From: Aquabacterium olei
GTDB taxonomy: Bacteria > Pseudomonadota > Gammaproteobacteria > Burkholderiales > Burkholderiaceae_C
Assembly (NCBI RefSeq): GCF_003100395.1
Contig: NZ_CP029210.1
Coordinates: forward strand, 930,001-994,000
Reading direction: 5' to 3'
Length of the DNA stretch: 64,000 nucleotides
Part shown: piece after piece, positions 1 to 9,074 of the stretch
How positions within the stretch are numbered: the stretch's first letter is position 1
Layout of the letters: every line of letters begins with the position of its first letter
Notes under the pieces: generated by a model
What the model was told of the DNA's origin: nothing
The model's input: the letters and a program-made list of their open reading frames with translations, nothing else
Database searches by the model: none
Position numbers and translations under genes: made by a program

Positions 1-1210
1 GCTGCTGGTGGGCGTGGAGCGCGAGCGGCGCAAGGGCGATGGCCCGGGACGCAGCGCGGCCGGGTTGCGCACGTTCACGGTGGTGGCGCTGGTGGGGGCC
101 GTGGCGCAGATGGTGTCGCCCTTGCTGGCCGCGGTGGCGCTGGCGGGCGTGGTGGGGCTGGCGGGGCTGTCCTATGCGCGTGGGCCAGTCGAAGACCCGG
201 GGCTCACGACCGAGCTGGCGCTGGTCGCCACGGCGCTGATCGGCATGCTGGCCCTGACGCATCCGGCGTTGGCGGCGGCGTGCGGCGTCATCCTGGCGGG
301 GCTGCTGGCAGCGCGTCAGTGGCTGCACCGGTTCGCCACGCAGTGGCTCAGCGAGTCGGAGCTGCACGATGGGCTGCTGCTGTCAGGGCTGGCGCTCGTG
401 CTGGTGCCGCTGCTGCCCACCGAGCCGCTGCCGTGGCTGGGCCAGATGTCGCCGCAGCGCGTGCTGCTGCTGGTCGTGGTCATTCTCTTGATGCAGGCGG
501 GCGGACACCTGGCGCAGCGGTTGCTGGGCGCGCGGGCGGGGCTGCCCTTGTCCGGCCTGCTGGGCGGCTTTGTGTCGAGCACCGCGACGGTGTCGGCCAT
601 GGGGGCGCTGGCGCGCAGCGACCGGGCGCCCCTGCGGCTGGCCTGGAGCGCGGCGATTCTGTCGACGGCGGCCACCTGGCTGCAGTTGCTGGTGCTGGCC
701 TCGGTCGTGTCGCCGCAGCTGGTGTCGACGGTGGGGGCGCTGGTGGCCGTGGGCGCCGCCAGCCCGCTCGTGTTTGGCGCGGTGGCCTGGCAGCGAGACC
801 GGGCGGGTTCGGGGGCCACGGCGCGGGCCGAGCAGGTGGCGGCCCGCGACGTGCTGCGCCTGCGTGAAGCCCTGATCGTGGCGGCCTTGCTCGTGGGCGC
901 GGCCGTGCTGGTGACGCTGGCGAGAGACCACGGCGCCACCGGGCTGATGCTGGTGACGGCGATCGCCGCCATGGCGGATGCGCATGCGCCCATTGCCAGT
1001 CTGATGGCCGTGGCGGGCTCGGGAGGATTGCCCGACAGCCTGCTGCTGATGGGCGTGCTCGTGGCGATCAGCGTGAACTCGGTGACGCGCACCATCGTGG
1101 CCGTGGTGTCCGGTGGCATGCGCTTCGGCGTGGGCGTGGGGGCCGCGCTGGCCCTGAACCTGGTCATCGCCTGGGGCTGGTGGTGGCTCACCGCGCGCGG
1201 AGGCGGCTGA
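1..1210 (+). CDS. MgtC/SapB-like DUF4010 membrane protein (5' end outside window)
   Basis: An integral membrane protein whose start lies before the window; the frame is open from base 2 and reads LLVGVERERR, which matches the conserved early motif of the MgtC/SapB family (GLLxGxERE). The rest is a chain of about ten hydrophobic segments rich in Ala, Leu and Val, with GGFVSSTATVSAMG near the middle, the sort of Gly/Ser/Thr motif found in DUF4010 proteins. Substrate is unknown; the family is loosely linked to magnesium homeostasis but DUF4010 members have no proven role. It converges on ygiQ with a 39-base gap. Calling position 8 (GTG) the start would cut the family motif, so I treat the gene as truncated by the window edge. 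Confidence 0.85.
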   Translation, partial: LLVGVERERRKGDGPGRSAAGLRTFTVVALVGAVAQMVSPLLAAVALAGVVGLAGLSYARGPVEDPGLTTELALVATALIGMLALTHPALAAACGVILAGLLAARQWLHRFATQWLSESELHDGLLLSGLALVLVPLLPTEPLPWLGQMSPQRVLLLVVVILLMQAGGHLAQRLLGARAGLPLSGLLGGFVSSTATVSAMGALARSDRAPLRLAWSAAILSTAATWLQLLVLASVVSPQLVSTVGALVAVGAASPLVFGAVAWQRDRAGSGATARAEQVAARDVLRLREALIVAALLVGAAVLVTLARDHGATGLMLVTAIAAMADAHAPIASLMAVAGSGGLPDSLLLMGVLVAISVNSVTRTIVAVVSGGMRFGVGVGAALALNLVIAWGWWWLTARGGG

Positions 1211-1249
1211 CGCCACCGGCCCGAGGTTGCGCCGGTGCCGCTGCCCCGG

Positions 1250-3823
1250 TCAGCGTCCCGGTTTGCCGCCGCGGCCCGGCTTGCTGAACGGCTTGCCAGC
1301 GCCGCCGGTGCGGGCGCCGCTGCGCGTCGGCGTGATGCCCCGCGGATCGCGTTCCGTCTGCTGGGGGGCGCTGCGCGGGCCCGTGCCCGCCCGCGGCGGC
1401 AGCCCGGTGTGCTGTGTCAGCACCTGGCCCTTGCGCGGCCTGCCGGGCTGGCCCTCGCTGCCATCGCGCGCCACGCGGCCCACGGTCACCACCGAGGTCT
1501 TGGTGCCGGCCTTGGTCGAGTTCTTGCGGCGCGCGCTTTCGTAGCCGCCGTCGGTGCTGGGCTGGTAGGTCGGGATCAGGTGGTGCTGCCCGTTGCCGAT
1601 CAGGTCGGCGCGGCCCATGGCCTTGAGCGCCTCGCGCAGCAGCGGCCAGTTGTTCGGGTCGTGGTAGCGCAGGAAGGCCTTGTGCAGGCGGCGGCGCTTC
1701 TCGCCCTTGACGATGTCGACGCGCTCGCCCTTGCGCGGGTCGCGGCTGATGCCCTTGAGCGTGTTCAGGCCCGAGTGGTACATGGCCGTGGCCGTCGCCA
1801 TGGGGCTGGGGTAGAAGGTCTGTACCTGGTCGGCCTTGAAGCCGTTGCGCTTGAGCCAGATCGCCAGGTTCATCATGTCTTCATCGGTGGTGCCCGGGTG
1901 GGCGGCGATGAAGTAGGGGATGAGGAACTGCTTCTTCCCCGCCTCGGCGCTGTACTGCTCGAACAGCTGCTTGAAGCGGTCGTAGGCGCCCATGCCGGGC
2001 TTCATCATCTTGCTGAGCGGGCCCTGCTCGGTGTGCTCCGGCGCGATCTTCAGGTAGCCGCCCACGTGGTGGGTCACCAGCTCCTTGATGTACTCGGGCG
2101 AGCGCACGGCCAGGTCGTAGCGCAGCCCCGAGCCGATCAGGATCTTCTTGATGCCGGGCAGCGCGCGGGCGCGCCGGTACATCCGGATCAGCAGGCTGTG
2201 GTCGGTGTTGAGGTTGGGGCAGATGTCCGGGTAGACGCACGAGGGCTTGCGGCAGGCCGCCTCGATCACCCTGGACTTGCAGCCGATGCGGTACATGTTG
2301 GCCGTGGGGCCGCCCAGGTCGCTGATGACGCCGGTGAAGCCCTTGACCTTGTCGCGGATGAGCTCGATCTCGCGGATAACCGAGTCTTCCGAGCGGCTCT
2401 GGATGATGCGGCCTTCGTGCTCGGTGATGGAGCAGAAGGTGCAGCCGCCAAAGCACCCGCGCATGATGTTCACGCTGAAGCGGATCATGTCCCACGCGGG
2501 GATGACGGCGTCGCCGTACTTCGGGTGCGGCGCGCGGGCGTAGGGCAGGTCGAAGACCAGGTCCATTTCGGGCGTGGTCAGCGGGATCGGGGGCGGGGTG
2601 ATCCACACGTCCTGCGCGCCCGGGCCTTCGCCGTGGCGCTGCACCAGCGCACGGGCGTTGCCGGGGTTGGTCTCGAGGTGCAGCACGCGGTTGGCGTGGG
2701 CGTACAGCACCGGGTCGTCCTTGAGCTGCTCGTACGACGGCAGGCGGATCACGGTGCGGTCGCGCGGCGGCATCACGATCTTGCCGGAGCGTGCGGGTGC
2801 GGGTGCCGTGTCGGCGTCGCGGCGGGCCAGCGCCGGGTTGGGCACGAGCTTGATCGGCTTGGCGCCGCCCGCCAGGTCGGCCTGCGCAGGCGAGGCCGAG
2901 CCCTTGACCGGGTCGAAGGCGCCGGCGTCTTCCAGCGCGCAGGTCTGGCCCTGTTCGGCCGCCTGCTGGGCCATGCCCATGTAGGGGTTGATGTGCTGGT
3001 CGATGCGGCCGGGGCGATCGACCTCGGTGCTGTCGAGCTCGAACCAGCCCTCGATGGTCGGGTCGTTGCGGCGGCGCAGGAAGGCGGTGCCGCGCACGTC
3101 GGTGATCTGCTCGATGGGCTCGCGCGCGGCCAGGCGGTGCGCGATCTCGACGATGGCGCGCTCGGCGTTGCCGTACAGCAGCAGGTCGGCCTTGGCGTCC
3201 ATCAGGATGGAGCGGCGTACCTTGTCCTGCCAGTAGTCGTAGTGCGCGATGCGGCGCAGCGAGGCCTCGATGCCGCCCATGATGATGGGCACGTCCTTGA
3301 AGGCTTCGCGGCAGCGCTGGGCGTACACGGCCGAGCAGCGGTCGGGCCGCGCGCCACCCACGCCGCCGGGGGTGTAGGCGTCGTCGCTGCGGATCTTCCG
3401 GTCGGCGGTGTACCGGTTGATCATGGAATCCATGTTGCCCGCCGTCACGCCCCAGAACAGGTTGGGCTTGCCGAGCGCCTTGAACGGGTCTGCACTGTGC
3501 CAGTCGGGCTGGGCGATGATGCCCACGCGGAAGCCCTGGTTCTCGAGCATGCGGCCGATCACGGCCATGCCGAAGCTCGGGTGGTCCACATAGGCGTCGC
3601 CGGTGACAATGATGATGTCGCAGCTGTCCCAGCCGAGCGCGTCCATCTCGGCGCGGCTCATCGGCAGGAAAGGCGCCGTGCCGAAGCGCTTCGCCCAGAA
3701 GGGCTTGTAGCTCGACAGTGGCTTGGCAACGGGCAGCGCCGGCGGCACGAAGTCCTTCGTGGCGGGCGCGACCAGTTCGTCGCTGTCGTGGTCGGTGTGG
3801 GCGGCAGGGGGCAGGGCAGACAT
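1250..3823 (-). CDS. ygiQ: YgiQ family radical SAM protein
   Basis: An 857-residue radical SAM protein of the YgiQ (UPF0313) family. The N-terminal half carries family-typical stretches such as [21 protein letters not shown], and the radical SAM cluster motif C-x3-C-x2-C is at Cys457, Cys461 and Cys464 ([10 protein letters not shown]), which would bind the [4Fe-4S] cluster that cleaves S-adenosylmethionine. The actual substrate of YgiQ is not known. The C-terminal 80 or so residues are basic, Gly/Pro/Arg-rich low complexity, a common tail in this family. The ATG at 3821-3823 gives the expected N-terminus. The gene stands alone, facing the DUF4010 gene. Confidence 0.95.
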   Translation of the reverse strand: MSALPPAAHTDHDSDELVAPATKDFVPPALPVAKPLSSYKPFWAKRFGTAPFLPMSRAEMDALGWDSCDIIIVTGDAYVDHPSFGMAVIGRMLENQGFRVGIIAQPDWHSADPFKALGKPNLFWGVTAGNMDSMINRYTADRKIRSDDAYTPGGVGGARPDRCSAVYAQRCREAFKDVPIIMGGIEASLRRIAHYDYWQDKVRRSILMDAKADLLLYGNAERAIVEIAHRLAAREPIEQITDVRGTAFLRRRNDPTIEGWFELDSTEVDRPGRIDQHINPYMGMAQQAAEQGQTCALEDAGAFDPVKGSASPAQADLAGGAKPIKLVPNPALARRDADTAPAPARSGKIVMPPRDRTVIRLPSYEQLKDDPVLYAHANRVLHLETNPGNARALVQRHGEGPGAQDVWITPPPIPLTTPEMDLVFDLPYARAPHPKYGDAVIPAWDMIRFSVNIMRGCFGGCTFCSITEHEGRIIQSRSEDSVIREIELIRDKVKGFTGVISDLGGPTANMYRIGCKSRVIEAACRKPSCVYPDICPNLNTDHSLLIRMYRRARALPGIKKILIGSGLRYDLAVRSPEYIKELVTHHVGGYLKIAPEHTEQGPLSKMMKPGMGAYDRFKQLFEQYSAEAGKKQFLIPYFIAAHPGTTDEDMMNLAIWLKRNGFKADQVQTFYPSPMATATAMYHSGLNTLKGISRDPRKGERVDIVKGEKRRRLHKAFLRYHDPNNWPLLREALKAMGRADLIGNGQHHLIPTYQPSTDGGYESARRKNSTKAGTKTSVVTVGRVARDGSEGQPGRPRKGQVLTQHTGLPPRAGTGPRSAPQQTERDPRGITPTRSGARTGGAGKPFSKPGRGGKPGR

Positions 3824-4112
3824 GGGCGGACGCCGGGGGCGGGCATCGAAGGCAACCCGGGATTGTCGCCGGTCCGGGGGTTTCGTGCCAGCGGAGAGGA
3901 CGGCATCCCCTCCTGAAGCGAGGGCCGGCAGGGTGTCATCGGGCGGCGGATCGACCCTCGCCCTGCCCGAAAATGCAAAGCCGTGTAAAGCCCTGTGTCG
4001 GCAGCCTCACACGGGCTGGCCCTGCCGTCATCATGGCGGCCGATCTGGAGACAATCACGAGGTCGGCCTGCCCCTGCGCGGCCGGGACGTTGTAACGAAT
4101 GAGGAGCACAAC

Positions 4113-5120
4113 ATGAGCTGGACGAAAACCTTGCGCCAGGGCCTGACCGCCGCCCTGGTCGCCGTGGCCGGCATCGGCATGGTGGGCATGCCGATGGACG
4201 CCGATGCCAAACGCCTGGGCGGCGGGCGCCCCGCGGGCATGCAGCGCCAGATGCCGGCCAAGCAGCCGACGGCCACGCCCGATCAGGCCGGCAAGCCCGC
4301 GCAGCAGCAGAACGCCGTGGCACCCCAGCCGGGTGCGGCCCAGCAGGCAGCCGGTCAGGCTGGACGCCGCTCGTGGATGGGCCCGATCGCCGGTCTGGCC
4401 GCGGGTCTGGGCCTGGCTGCGCTCGCCAGCCATCTCGGCTTCGGTGAAGAGCTGGCCAACTTCATGATGATGGCGCTGCTGGCTGTCGTGGCCATGGTGG
4501 TCATTGGCTGGCTGATGCGCCGTTTCAGCGCCAACAAGGCGGGTGCGGCCCGCGGTGCACAGCTGGCAGGTGCCGGCGCGCCGTACCGTGACGCCCCGGG
4601 CAGTGCCCGCGCTGCCGAGACCGGTGCCACCACGCAGCCGCTGTTCCGTCAGGCCGAGGCACCGCTGCCGGGCAGCTTTGGTGCAACGGGTGGTGCGGCG
4701 GCGGCACCGGCCGCTTCCGCCGCTTCGCTGTCGGCCCTGCCGGCCGGCTTCGACGTCGACGGGTTCGAGCGTGTCGCCAAGATGATCTTCATCCGCATGC
4801 AGGCCGCCAACGATGCCGGCAATGTCGAAGACCTGCGCAAGTTCACGACGCCCGAGCTGTTTGCCTCCCTGCGTCTGGATCTGCAGGAACGCGGCCAGAC
4901 CCCGCAGCAGACCGACGTCATGCAGCTGAACGCCGAGGTGGTGGACACCGCCCGCGACGACGGGCAGCTGGTGGTCAGCGTCCGCTTCCACGGCCTGGTT
5001 CGTGAGGAGGTGCAGTCGGGTGCCGAGCCGTTCGACGAGCTGTGGCACCTCGTCCGTCCGCTGGACGAGAGCCGCGACTGGGCGATTGCGGGCATCACGC
5101 CGCTGACCGCCGCTGCCTGA
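4113..5120 (+). CDS. Tim44-like domain membrane protein
   Basis: A 335-residue protein beginning at ATG 4113, chosen because GAGGAG at 4101-4106 lies at good ribosome-binding distance and a hydrophobic export segment (residues 7-25) follows at once. Next come a Pro/Gln/Ala-rich linker, two hydrophobic segments around residues 90-130 (GPIAGLAAGLGLAALASHLGF and a Met/Ala/Val-rich helix ending in WLMRRF), another low-complexity linker, and a C-terminal 140-residue alpha/beta domain of Tim44-like type (FDVDGFERVAKMIFIRMQAA). The family resembles the peripheral subunit of the mitochondrial import motor but its bacterial role is not established. Transcribed alone; the hairpin at 5227-5256 may end its transcript. 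Confidence 0.85.
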   Translation: MSWTKTLRQGLTAALVAVAGIGMVGMPMDADAKRLGGGRPAGMQRQMPAKQPTATPDQAGKPAQQQNAVAPQPGAAQQAAGQAGRRSWMGPIAGLAAGLGLAALASHLGFGEELANFMMMALLAVVAMVVIGWLMRRFSANKAGAARGAQLAGAGAPYRDAPGSARAAETGATTQPLFRQAEAPLPGSFGATGGAAAAPAASAASLSALPAGFDVDGFERVAKMIFIRMQAANDAGNVEDLRKFTTPELFASLRLDLQERGQTPQQTDVMQLNAEVVDTARDDGQLVVSVRFHGLVREEVQSGAEPFDELWHLVRPLDESRDWAIAGITPLTAAA

Positions 5121-5226
5121 GCGCATCCGCTGATGTGAGCCGGCTTTGAGAACCGGCAACGAATGCGCACATTCCCCCAACCGGGGAACTGTCGCTTCAG
5201 TTACAGTCAGCGACAAAACAACTCTC

Positions 5227-5262
5227 CGCCCTGCGCTTGCCCTCCGGCGCAGGGCGTCCTTT
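5227..5262 (+). terminator. Strong hairpin, probable terminator or leader stem-loop
   Basis: A perfect 10-bp stem (5227-5236 with 5247-5256, core GCCCTGCGC/GCGCAGGGC) encloses a 10-base loop and is followed by TCCTTT. It lies 106 bases after the Tim44-like gene and directly before the GTG at 5264 of the next gene, so it may end the upstream transcript or fold in the leader of the c-di-GMP gene. The U tract is weak, so intrinsic termination is not certain. Confidence 0.5.
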
Positions 5263-5263
5263 C

Positions 5264-7480
5264 GTGACCCGTTCGGCTGTTGGCACCGCCGCGGCGAACG
5301 TGAACGAGGCGGGCAGCAGCCAGCCACGTGAACGCTCGCACGCGCTTCCGTATCACCTGCTCATTGCGCTGGTCAGCATCCTGCTGATCGTGTGGCTCTG
5401 GCCGATCGGCGTCATGCTGCATCACCGGGACACGCTGTTCCCGGTCTCGCTTCACACGCTGACCGAGTTCGGCGCCATCGCCGTGGCGCTGCTGGTGTTC
5501 GCGGTGGCGTGGTTTGCGCAAAGCCCGGGCCAGCCGGGCAACGTCGTGCTCATCGGCTGCGGTTTCCTGGCCGTGGGCCTGATCGACCTGGGGCACACGA
5601 TGTCCTACAAGGGCATGCCGGTGTTCGTCACCCCGGCCGATCCGGAGAAGGCCATCCACTTCTGGCTGGTGGCGCGCTACGTAGCGGCGTTCACCCTGCT
5701 GGCTGCGGCGCTGCGCGAGCGTCCACCGATCACCTCGGCCTGGCGGCGAAGGGCGATGCTGCTGGCCGCGTTCGGCGGCAGCGCGCTGGTGTACTGGGTC
5801 AACCTCGACCGCGCGCACTGGTGGCCACGCACGTTCATCGACGGACAGGGGCTGACGCCGTTCAAGGTGGTCGCCGAATACGGGCTCATCGTGGTGTCCG
5901 GCATCGCGGCCTGGGGCTTCTACCGGCATGGCGGCGCCCGCGGCGGCTCGTACAGCAACGCAGACCTGTGCACGGCGTGCCTCATCACCATCCTGTCCGA
6001 ACTCTGCTTCACGCTGTACGCCAACGTGAACAGCGTCTTCAGTCTGCTGGGGCATCTGTACAAGATCGGGGCGTACGCCTACATCTTCCGCGCGATCTTC
6101 GTCACCTCGGTGCGTGATCCCTATCAGCGCCTGAGCGTTGAGGTGCAGGAGCGCCGGGAGGCCGAGCGGCGTGTCGAGTTCCTGGCCTACCACGATGTGC
6201 TCACGCAGCTGCCTAACCGCGCGCTGGCCCGTGACCGGCTGGTCCAGGCGATTGCCGATGCGCGCCGCCATCACACCGTCGTGGCGCTGGTCTTCCTCGA
6301 CCTCGACAACTTCAAGACGATCAACGATTCGCTCGGCCACGCCCGCGGTGACGCGCTGCTGCAGGCTGTGGCCCGCTCGCTGGTCGAGAACGTCCGGGAG
6401 TCGGACACCGTCTGCCGTCAGGGGGGGGACGAGTTCCTGCTGATTCTCAAGGGGCTGCCCGATGTCGAGGCCGTGGGCCCCATCGTGAGCAAGCTGCTGG
6501 AGGCCTTGAGCGCCCCGATCGATCTGGACGGTGTGTCGCTGACCACTTCGGCGTCGGCAGGGGTGGCCGTCTGGCCCAGCGACGGGCAGGACTTCGATGC
6601 GCTGCTGCAATGCGCCGACACCGCCATGTACCGCGCCAAGGAAGAAGGCCGCAACGGACATCGCTTCTTCGACGAGAACATGAACCGCGAGTCGCTTGAA
6701 CGGCTCACCATCCGGCAGGGGCTGCGCAAGGCGCTCGACGCTGGCGAGTTCCTCCTGCACTACCAGCCCCAGGTCGATCTGGCGTCTGGCGAGGTGGTGG
6801 GCTTCGAGGCCCTGCTGCGCTGGATGCACCCGCAGTGGGGGCTGGTGTCGCCCGCGCGCTTTGTGCCCGTGGCCGAGGAAAGCGGCCTGATCGTGCCCAT
6901 CGGCAGCTGGGTGATCCACGAGGCGTGCCGCCAGGCAGCGGCCTGGGAGCGCATGGGGCTGCCGCCCGTGGTGATGGCCGTGAACCTGTCGGCGGTGCAG
7001 TTCAAGCGCGGCGACCTGGAAGCGGTGCTGGGCGCGGCGCTCACAGAGGCCGGCCTGCCCGCCGAGCGCCTGGAGCTGGAGCTGACCGAGTCCCTGCTGG
7101 TGGACGACCCGCAGCTGGTGCGCACGCGCCTGCTGTCGCTGCATGCCATGGGGGTCAAACTGGCGATCGACGACTTCGGCACCGGCTATTCCAGCCTGTC
7201 CTACCTGAAACGCTTCCCGGTGGACCGCCTGAAGATCGACCGCAGCTTCGTCAGCGATGTGGTGAGCGACCCGGATGACGACGCCATCGTGCGCGCCATC
7301 ATCCAGCTGGCGGCGAGCCTGGGCCTGCGGACCACGGCCGAAGGGGTCGAAACCGAGGCCACGCGGGAGCACCTGCAGCGCCTGGGTTGCGACGAACTGC
7401 AGGGCTATCTGGTGGCCCGACCCATGCCGGCCGAAGACGTGCCGGACTGGCTGCAGCGCCACGTGGCGCGGCGCGCCTGA
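5264..7480 (+). CDS. MASE3-GGDEF-EAL c-di-GMP turnover protein
   Basis: A membrane sensor with both c-di-GMP synthase and phosphodiesterase domains. The first 260 residues form about seven membrane helices of MASE3 type (AVGLIDLGHTMSYKGMPVF is characteristic). A GGDEF domain follows; GGDEF is intact at 6423-6437 and an RESD sequence five residues before it fits the RxxD product-inhibition site. The C-terminal EAL domain has an intact FEALLRW (6803-6823), DDFGTGYSSLSYLKRFPVDRLKIDRSFV-type core and a late EGVET motif, so both activities look possible. No ATG exists upstream of the membrane domain; GTG 5264 is used here, but TTG 5237 (inside a hairpin) and GTG 5300 are alternatives. Signal sensed is unknown. 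Confidence 0.93.
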   Translation: MTRSAVGTAAANVNEAGSSQPRERSHALPYHLLIALVSILLIVWLWPIGVMLHHRDTLFPVSLHTLTEFGAIAVALLVFAVAWFAQSPGQPGNVVLIGCGFLAVGLIDLGHTMSYKGMPVFVTPADPEKAIHFWLVARYVAAFTLLAAALRERPPITSAWRRRAMLLAAFGGSALVYWVNLDRAHWWPRTFIDGQGLTPFKVVAEYGLIVVSGIAAWGFYRHGGARGGSYSNADLCTACLITILSELCFTLYANVNSVFSLLGHLYKIGAYAYIFRAIFVTSVRDPYQRLSVEVQERREAERRVEFLAYHDVLTQLPNRALARDRLVQAIADARRHHTVVALVFLDLDNFKTINDSLGHARGDALLQAVARSLVENVRESDTVCRQGGDEFLLILKGLPDVEAVGPIVSKLLEALSAPIDLDGVSLTTSASAGVAVWPSDGQDFDALLQCADTAMYRAKEEGRNGHRFFDENMNRESLERLTIRQGLRKALDAGEFLLHYQPQVDLASGEVVGFEALLRWMHPQWGLVSPARFVPVAEESGLIVPIGSWVIHEACRQAAAWERMGLPPVVMAVNLSAVQFKRGDLEAVLGAALTEAGLPAERLELELTESLLVDDPQLVRTRLLSLHAMGVKLAIDDFGTGYSSLSYLKRFPVDRLKIDRSFVSDVVSDPDDDAIVRAIIQLAASLGLRTTAEGVETEATREHLQRLGCDELQGYLVARPMPAEDVPDWLQRHVARRA

Positions 7481-7494
7481 GCCCGCAACGACGA

Positions 7495-7526
7495 GGGCCG
7501 TGCCCCCGTTGCAGAAGACACGGCCC
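7495..7526. terminator. Hairpin between convergent genes
   Basis: GGGCCGTG at 7495-7502 pairs perfectly with CACGGCCC at 7519-7526 across a 16-base loop, between the convergent c-di-GMP gene and HiPIP gene. There is no T tract on either strand, so it may only assist termination or protect 3' ends. Confidence 0.35.
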
Positions 7527-7574
7527 CGTGTGCAAACCGCGTCGGGCTGGCAGGCCCGCGCGGTGTTCTGACCG

Positions 7575-7883
7575 TCAGGCCTTCTTCACGTAGCCCGAGC
7601 ACCATCCCTTGCCGTTGACCTGCTTGCCAGCCAGCAGCGGGCAGCCCGCCCAGGCGTCGGACGGCTTGCCCTGGTAGAACTGGCAGTTGCCGCACACGGC
7701 ACCGGCCTTGTAGTTCGCGTACTTCTTGGCGTCGACCTTGGTGGCGTCGTGCTTGTAGCCGAGGCCCACGGCGGCGGGGTCTTTTTCGTCGACGCGGTCG
7801 GCGGCGCGGACGGCGGTGCTGACGGCCGACAAGGCGGCGACGGCGGGCACGACGGTGAACATGAATTGACGACGGCTGGTCAT
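7575..7883 (-). CDS. High-potential iron-sulfur protein (HiPIP)
   Basis: A 102-residue exported electron carrier. The N-terminus TSRRQFMF followed by a hydrophobic run and a VRA-AD cleavage site is a twin-arginine (Tat) signal, as expected for a protein that folds around its cofactor before export. The mature part has four cysteines, Cys64, Cys67, Cys81 and Cys95, with the HiPIP spacing (C-x2-C ... C ... GWC), to bind one [4Fe-4S] cluster. HiPIPs carry electrons in the periplasm between the bc1 complex and reaction centres, oxidases or other reductases; no partner is encoded nearby. GGAG lies about 10 bases before the ATG. It is divergent from the MerR-type gene, and the shared 156-base intergenic region contains a long inverted repeat. 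Confidence 0.93.
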   Translation of the reverse strand: MTSRRQFMFTVVPAVAALSAVSTAVRAADRVDEKDPAAVGLGYKHDATKVDAKKYANYKAGAVCGNCQFYQGKPSDAWAGCPLLAGKQVNGKGWCSGYVKKA

Positions 7884-7918
7884 GGATGTGACTCCGGTGT
7901 GGGGGTTTGGAATGGGTG

Positions 7919-8013
7919 TGACCTCGTTTTGCATCGGTCTTGTGGCCACATGAACAAGCTTATGCCGCTTCTTGAGTGGTTCAAAGCCGGTCCATGTTGT
8001 CAAAATGAGGTCA
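7919..8013. promoter_or_regulatory. 13-bp inverted repeat in a divergent promoter region
   Basis: TGACCTCGTTTTG at 7919-7931 and CAAAATGAGGTCA at 8001-8013 are inverted copies matching at 12 of 13 bases. They lie 36 bases before the HiPIP start and 27 bases before the regulator start, so one copy sits near each gene. A TTGACA -35-like hexamer for the HiPIP gene overlaps the second copy. The likeliest reading is a pair of operator sites for the adjacent MerR-type regulator; this is inference. Confidence 0.5.
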
Positions 8014-8039
8014 TCTGAAGCGCACCAAAGGACATCTCC

Positions 8040-9074
8040 ATGAACGAAGACCTCCATTGGCAGGACGATGCCGCCGTGCCCCGCTACCGCAGCAGTGCCG
8101 CCGCCCGGATGGTCAACATCCCGGTGGCGACCCTGCGCGTGTGGGAGCGCAGATACCGCGTCGTGGGCCCGAGCCAGGCACCTTCCGGCCATCGACTGTA
8201 TTCAAGCCAGGACGTGCGCCGTTTGGTGTTGATCAAGCAACTGGTGGATCAGGGCAACGGCATCGGCATGCTGGCCCGCCTGGACACCGCCCGGCTGCAG
8301 GCCATGGTCGATGAAGTGGCGGGTGTGGCGGCCACGCTCTCGGCGCCGCCCTCTGCGCCGGACAGCCGGCCGGACGCCATGCGGGTGCTGCTGCTGGGCA
8401 GCGGCTTCACGCCGCGGCACGTGCACGCCCTGCAGGGCGTGGCCGGCGCCCACATCGTGGCGCACCTGGGCGATGGCGCCGACACCGAACTGACCGCGCG
8501 CGGCGTGCAGGCCGATGCGGTGCTGGTGGAGGTCGGTGCGCTGCACATGGACACGGCCCAGCGGCTGTGGCGACTGGCGCGGGTGGTGGGGGCCCGGCAC
8601 CAGATCGTGGTGTACGGCTTTGCCTCCACGCAGGTGCTGGAATCGCTGCGGGTGCGCTCCGCCGTGCTGCGGCGCGCGCCCTTGACGCCGGATGAGTGGG
8701 CCTCCCTGCTGCATGACGAGTTGCGCAGCTGGCAGAGCCTGGCCGACGCCACCCCGACGCTGGCGCAACTCGCACCGCCGCCCCGCTTCGATGCCGATGC
8801 CCTGTACACACTGACCCAGGCCATGCCCCGTGTGGCATGTGAATGCCCGCAGCACCTGGCCCAGCTCATCACGCTGCTGGGACAGTTCGAAACCTACAGC
8901 GCCGATTGCGAGAGCCGCCAGCCGGCCGACGTGACGCTGCACGCCTATCTGTTCCGGGTGGCGGGCCAGGCGCGGGCGCTGATGGAGGACGCGCTGGCCA
9001 CCGTCGCGCGCGCCGAAGGGGTGCCGCTGCCTGCGCCGGCCCGGGCCGCTGCGCGGGGTGAGGCCGCCTCGTGA
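8040..9074 (+). CDS. MerR family regulator with degenerate B12-binding-like domain
   Basis: A 344-residue DNA-binding regulator. Residues 18-75 form a MerR winged helix (AAARMVNIPVATLRVWERRY, then GHRLYSSQDVRRLVLIKQLV). Residues 110-220 look like a Rossmann-type fold (MRVLLLGSGFTPRHVHALQG ... VLVEVG), in the place where LitR/CarH-type photoreceptor regulators bind adenosylcobalamin, but I find no E/D-x-H-x2-G cobalamin ligand motif, so a B12 role is doubtful. The C-terminal 100 residues are helical and unassigned. ATG 8040 follows AAAGGACA. The stop overlaps the GTG of the SDR gene (GTGA), so the two are translationally coupled. The inverted repeat upstream suggests autoregulation and control of the HiPIP gene. 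Confidence 0.85.
   Translation: MNEDLHWQDDAAVPRYRSSAAARMVNIPVATLRVWERRYRVVGPSQAPSGHRLYSSQDVRRLVLIKQLVDQGNGIGMLARLDTARLQAMVDEVAGVAATLSAPPSAPDSRPDAMRVLLLGSGFTPRHVHALQGVAGAHIVAHLGDGADTELTARGVQADAVLVEVGALHMDTAQRLWRLARVVGARHQIVVYGFASTQVLESLRVRSAVLRRAPLTPDEWASLLHDELRSWQSLADATPTLAQLAPPPRFDADALYTLTQAMPRVACECPQHLAQLITLLGQFETYSADCESRQPADVTLHAYLFRVAGQARALMEDALATVARAEGVPLPAPARAAARGEAAS

Noticed and set aside
1235..3916. 893-residue plus-strand reading frame opposite ygiQ
   Set aside because: His/Ala/Arg/Gly-rich composition of an antisense shadow, no motif; the opposite strand is a clear YgiQ gene.
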